The position numbers and the translations under genes are program-made. DNA of 64,000 nucleotides from Massilia alkalitolerans DSM 17462 (GTDB lineage Bacteria > Pseudomonadota > Gammaproteobacteria > Burkholderiales > Burkholderiaceae_D): the NCBI RefSeq assembly GCF_000427785.1, contig NZ_ATYR01000026.1, positions 1-64,000 of the forward strand, read 5' to 3'. The notes under the pieces are model-generated. The model was not told the DNA's origin. It ran no database searches and saw nothing but the letters and a program-made list of their open reading frames with translations. Below are positions 63,807-64,000 of the stretch, piece by piece; the first letter of the stretch is position 1; the number at the start of each line of letters is the position of its first letter.

Positions 63807-64000
63807 ATGTTCGACATGGATCTTCCTTGGTGGGAATTCATCGTACGCGGGCTTGCCGTGTACATCTTTCTGCTAATTATGGTGCGCCTGTCCGGCCGCC
63901 GCACGGTCGGACAGTTCACGCCCTTCGACCTGCTGGTCATCATGCTGCTGTCCGAAGCCGTGTCCAACTCGCTGAATGCGGGCGACCAATCGCTGGTCGG
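63807..64000 (+). CDS. DUF421/YetF family membrane protein (partial, runs off the window)
   Basis: The first 64 residues (MFDMDLPWWEFIVRGLAVYI...) show two hydrophobic helices and the family pattern RLSGRRTVGQFTPFDLLVIMLLSEAVSNS. YetF-like proteins have an N-terminal membrane part and a cytoplasmic DUF421 domain; function is unknown. The gene is cut by the window edge. Confidence 0.88.
   Translation, partial: MFDMDLPWWEFIVRGLAVYIFLLIMVRLSGRRTVGQFTPFDLLVIMLLSEAVSNSLNAGDQSLV

Overview
The window looks like a chromosomal segment of a betaproteobacterium of the Oxalobacteraceae (Massilia/Telluria-like). That is an inference from gene order and composition: high GC with strong GC3 bias, the hfq-hflX-hflK-hflC-hisZ-purA string, the ndk-rlmN-pilW-rodZ-ispG-hisS-(YfgM)-bamB-der string, surE-pcm-nlpD-rpoS-rlmD, and sucA-sucB-lpdA-zapE. 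No database search was possible. No gene-free stretch exceeds about 300 bases, and I see no CRISPR array, rRNA or prophage.

Layout. 1-6 kb: three tRNA-Asn genes, all on the minus strand, interspersed with purT, a Fur-boxed TonB-dependent receptor plus a PepSY membrane protein, and an alpha/beta hydrolase. 6-9.5 kb: aromatic aminotransferase divergent from uvrB. 9.6-14.5 kb: a small accessory block with a membrane protein, a ClpP-fold-like exported protein, a RES-domain protein, a hybrid histidine kinase, MarC and an Lrp/AsnC regulator. 14.7-31.5 kb: two long housekeeping runs on the minus strand (purine/histidine/HflKC/Hfq, then Der/BamB/YfgM/HisRS/IspG/RodZ/PilW/RlmN/Ndk). 31.7-38 kb: a Bax-inhibitor-1 family protein, RlmD, RpoS, NlpD, Pcm and SurE.

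37.9-40.7 kb: a two-gene cassette with a TIR-domain protein followed by a large protein carrying a degenerate KGGVGR-type P-loop NTPase domain and kinesin-light-chain-like TPRs. It has the architecture of an NTPase/repeat/TIR conflict (probable anti-phage) system and is the best candidate for an undescribed system here. 40.9-53.5 kb: quinone oxidoreductase, DinG-family helicase, a small DUF465 protein, a PP2C-like phosphatase, a coiled-coil lipoprotein, ZapE, and the 2-oxoglutarate dehydrogenase operon with a SHOCT-PspC gene inside it.

53.7-58.2 kb: a second Fur-boxed operon (PepSY, DUF2271, DUF4198, ApbE, flavodoxin/FNR reductase) that reads as a flavin-based trans-membrane electron route to periplasmic iron or siderophore. 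The DUF2271 protein carries a plausible ApbE flavinylation site. 58.3-64 kb: a KGG stress protein, a two-component pair with a proline-rich sensor followed by a proline-rich secreted protein, a stand-alone TnpB element, a BlaI-type repressor with a small Cys-rich protein, and the start of a DUF421 membrane protein.

Two families of intergenic repeats punctuate the segment. One is a roughly 110-bp composite inverted repeat (four copies, three of them at convergent gene ends). The other is shorter REP-like palindromes, twice as inverted doublets and once as a singlet.
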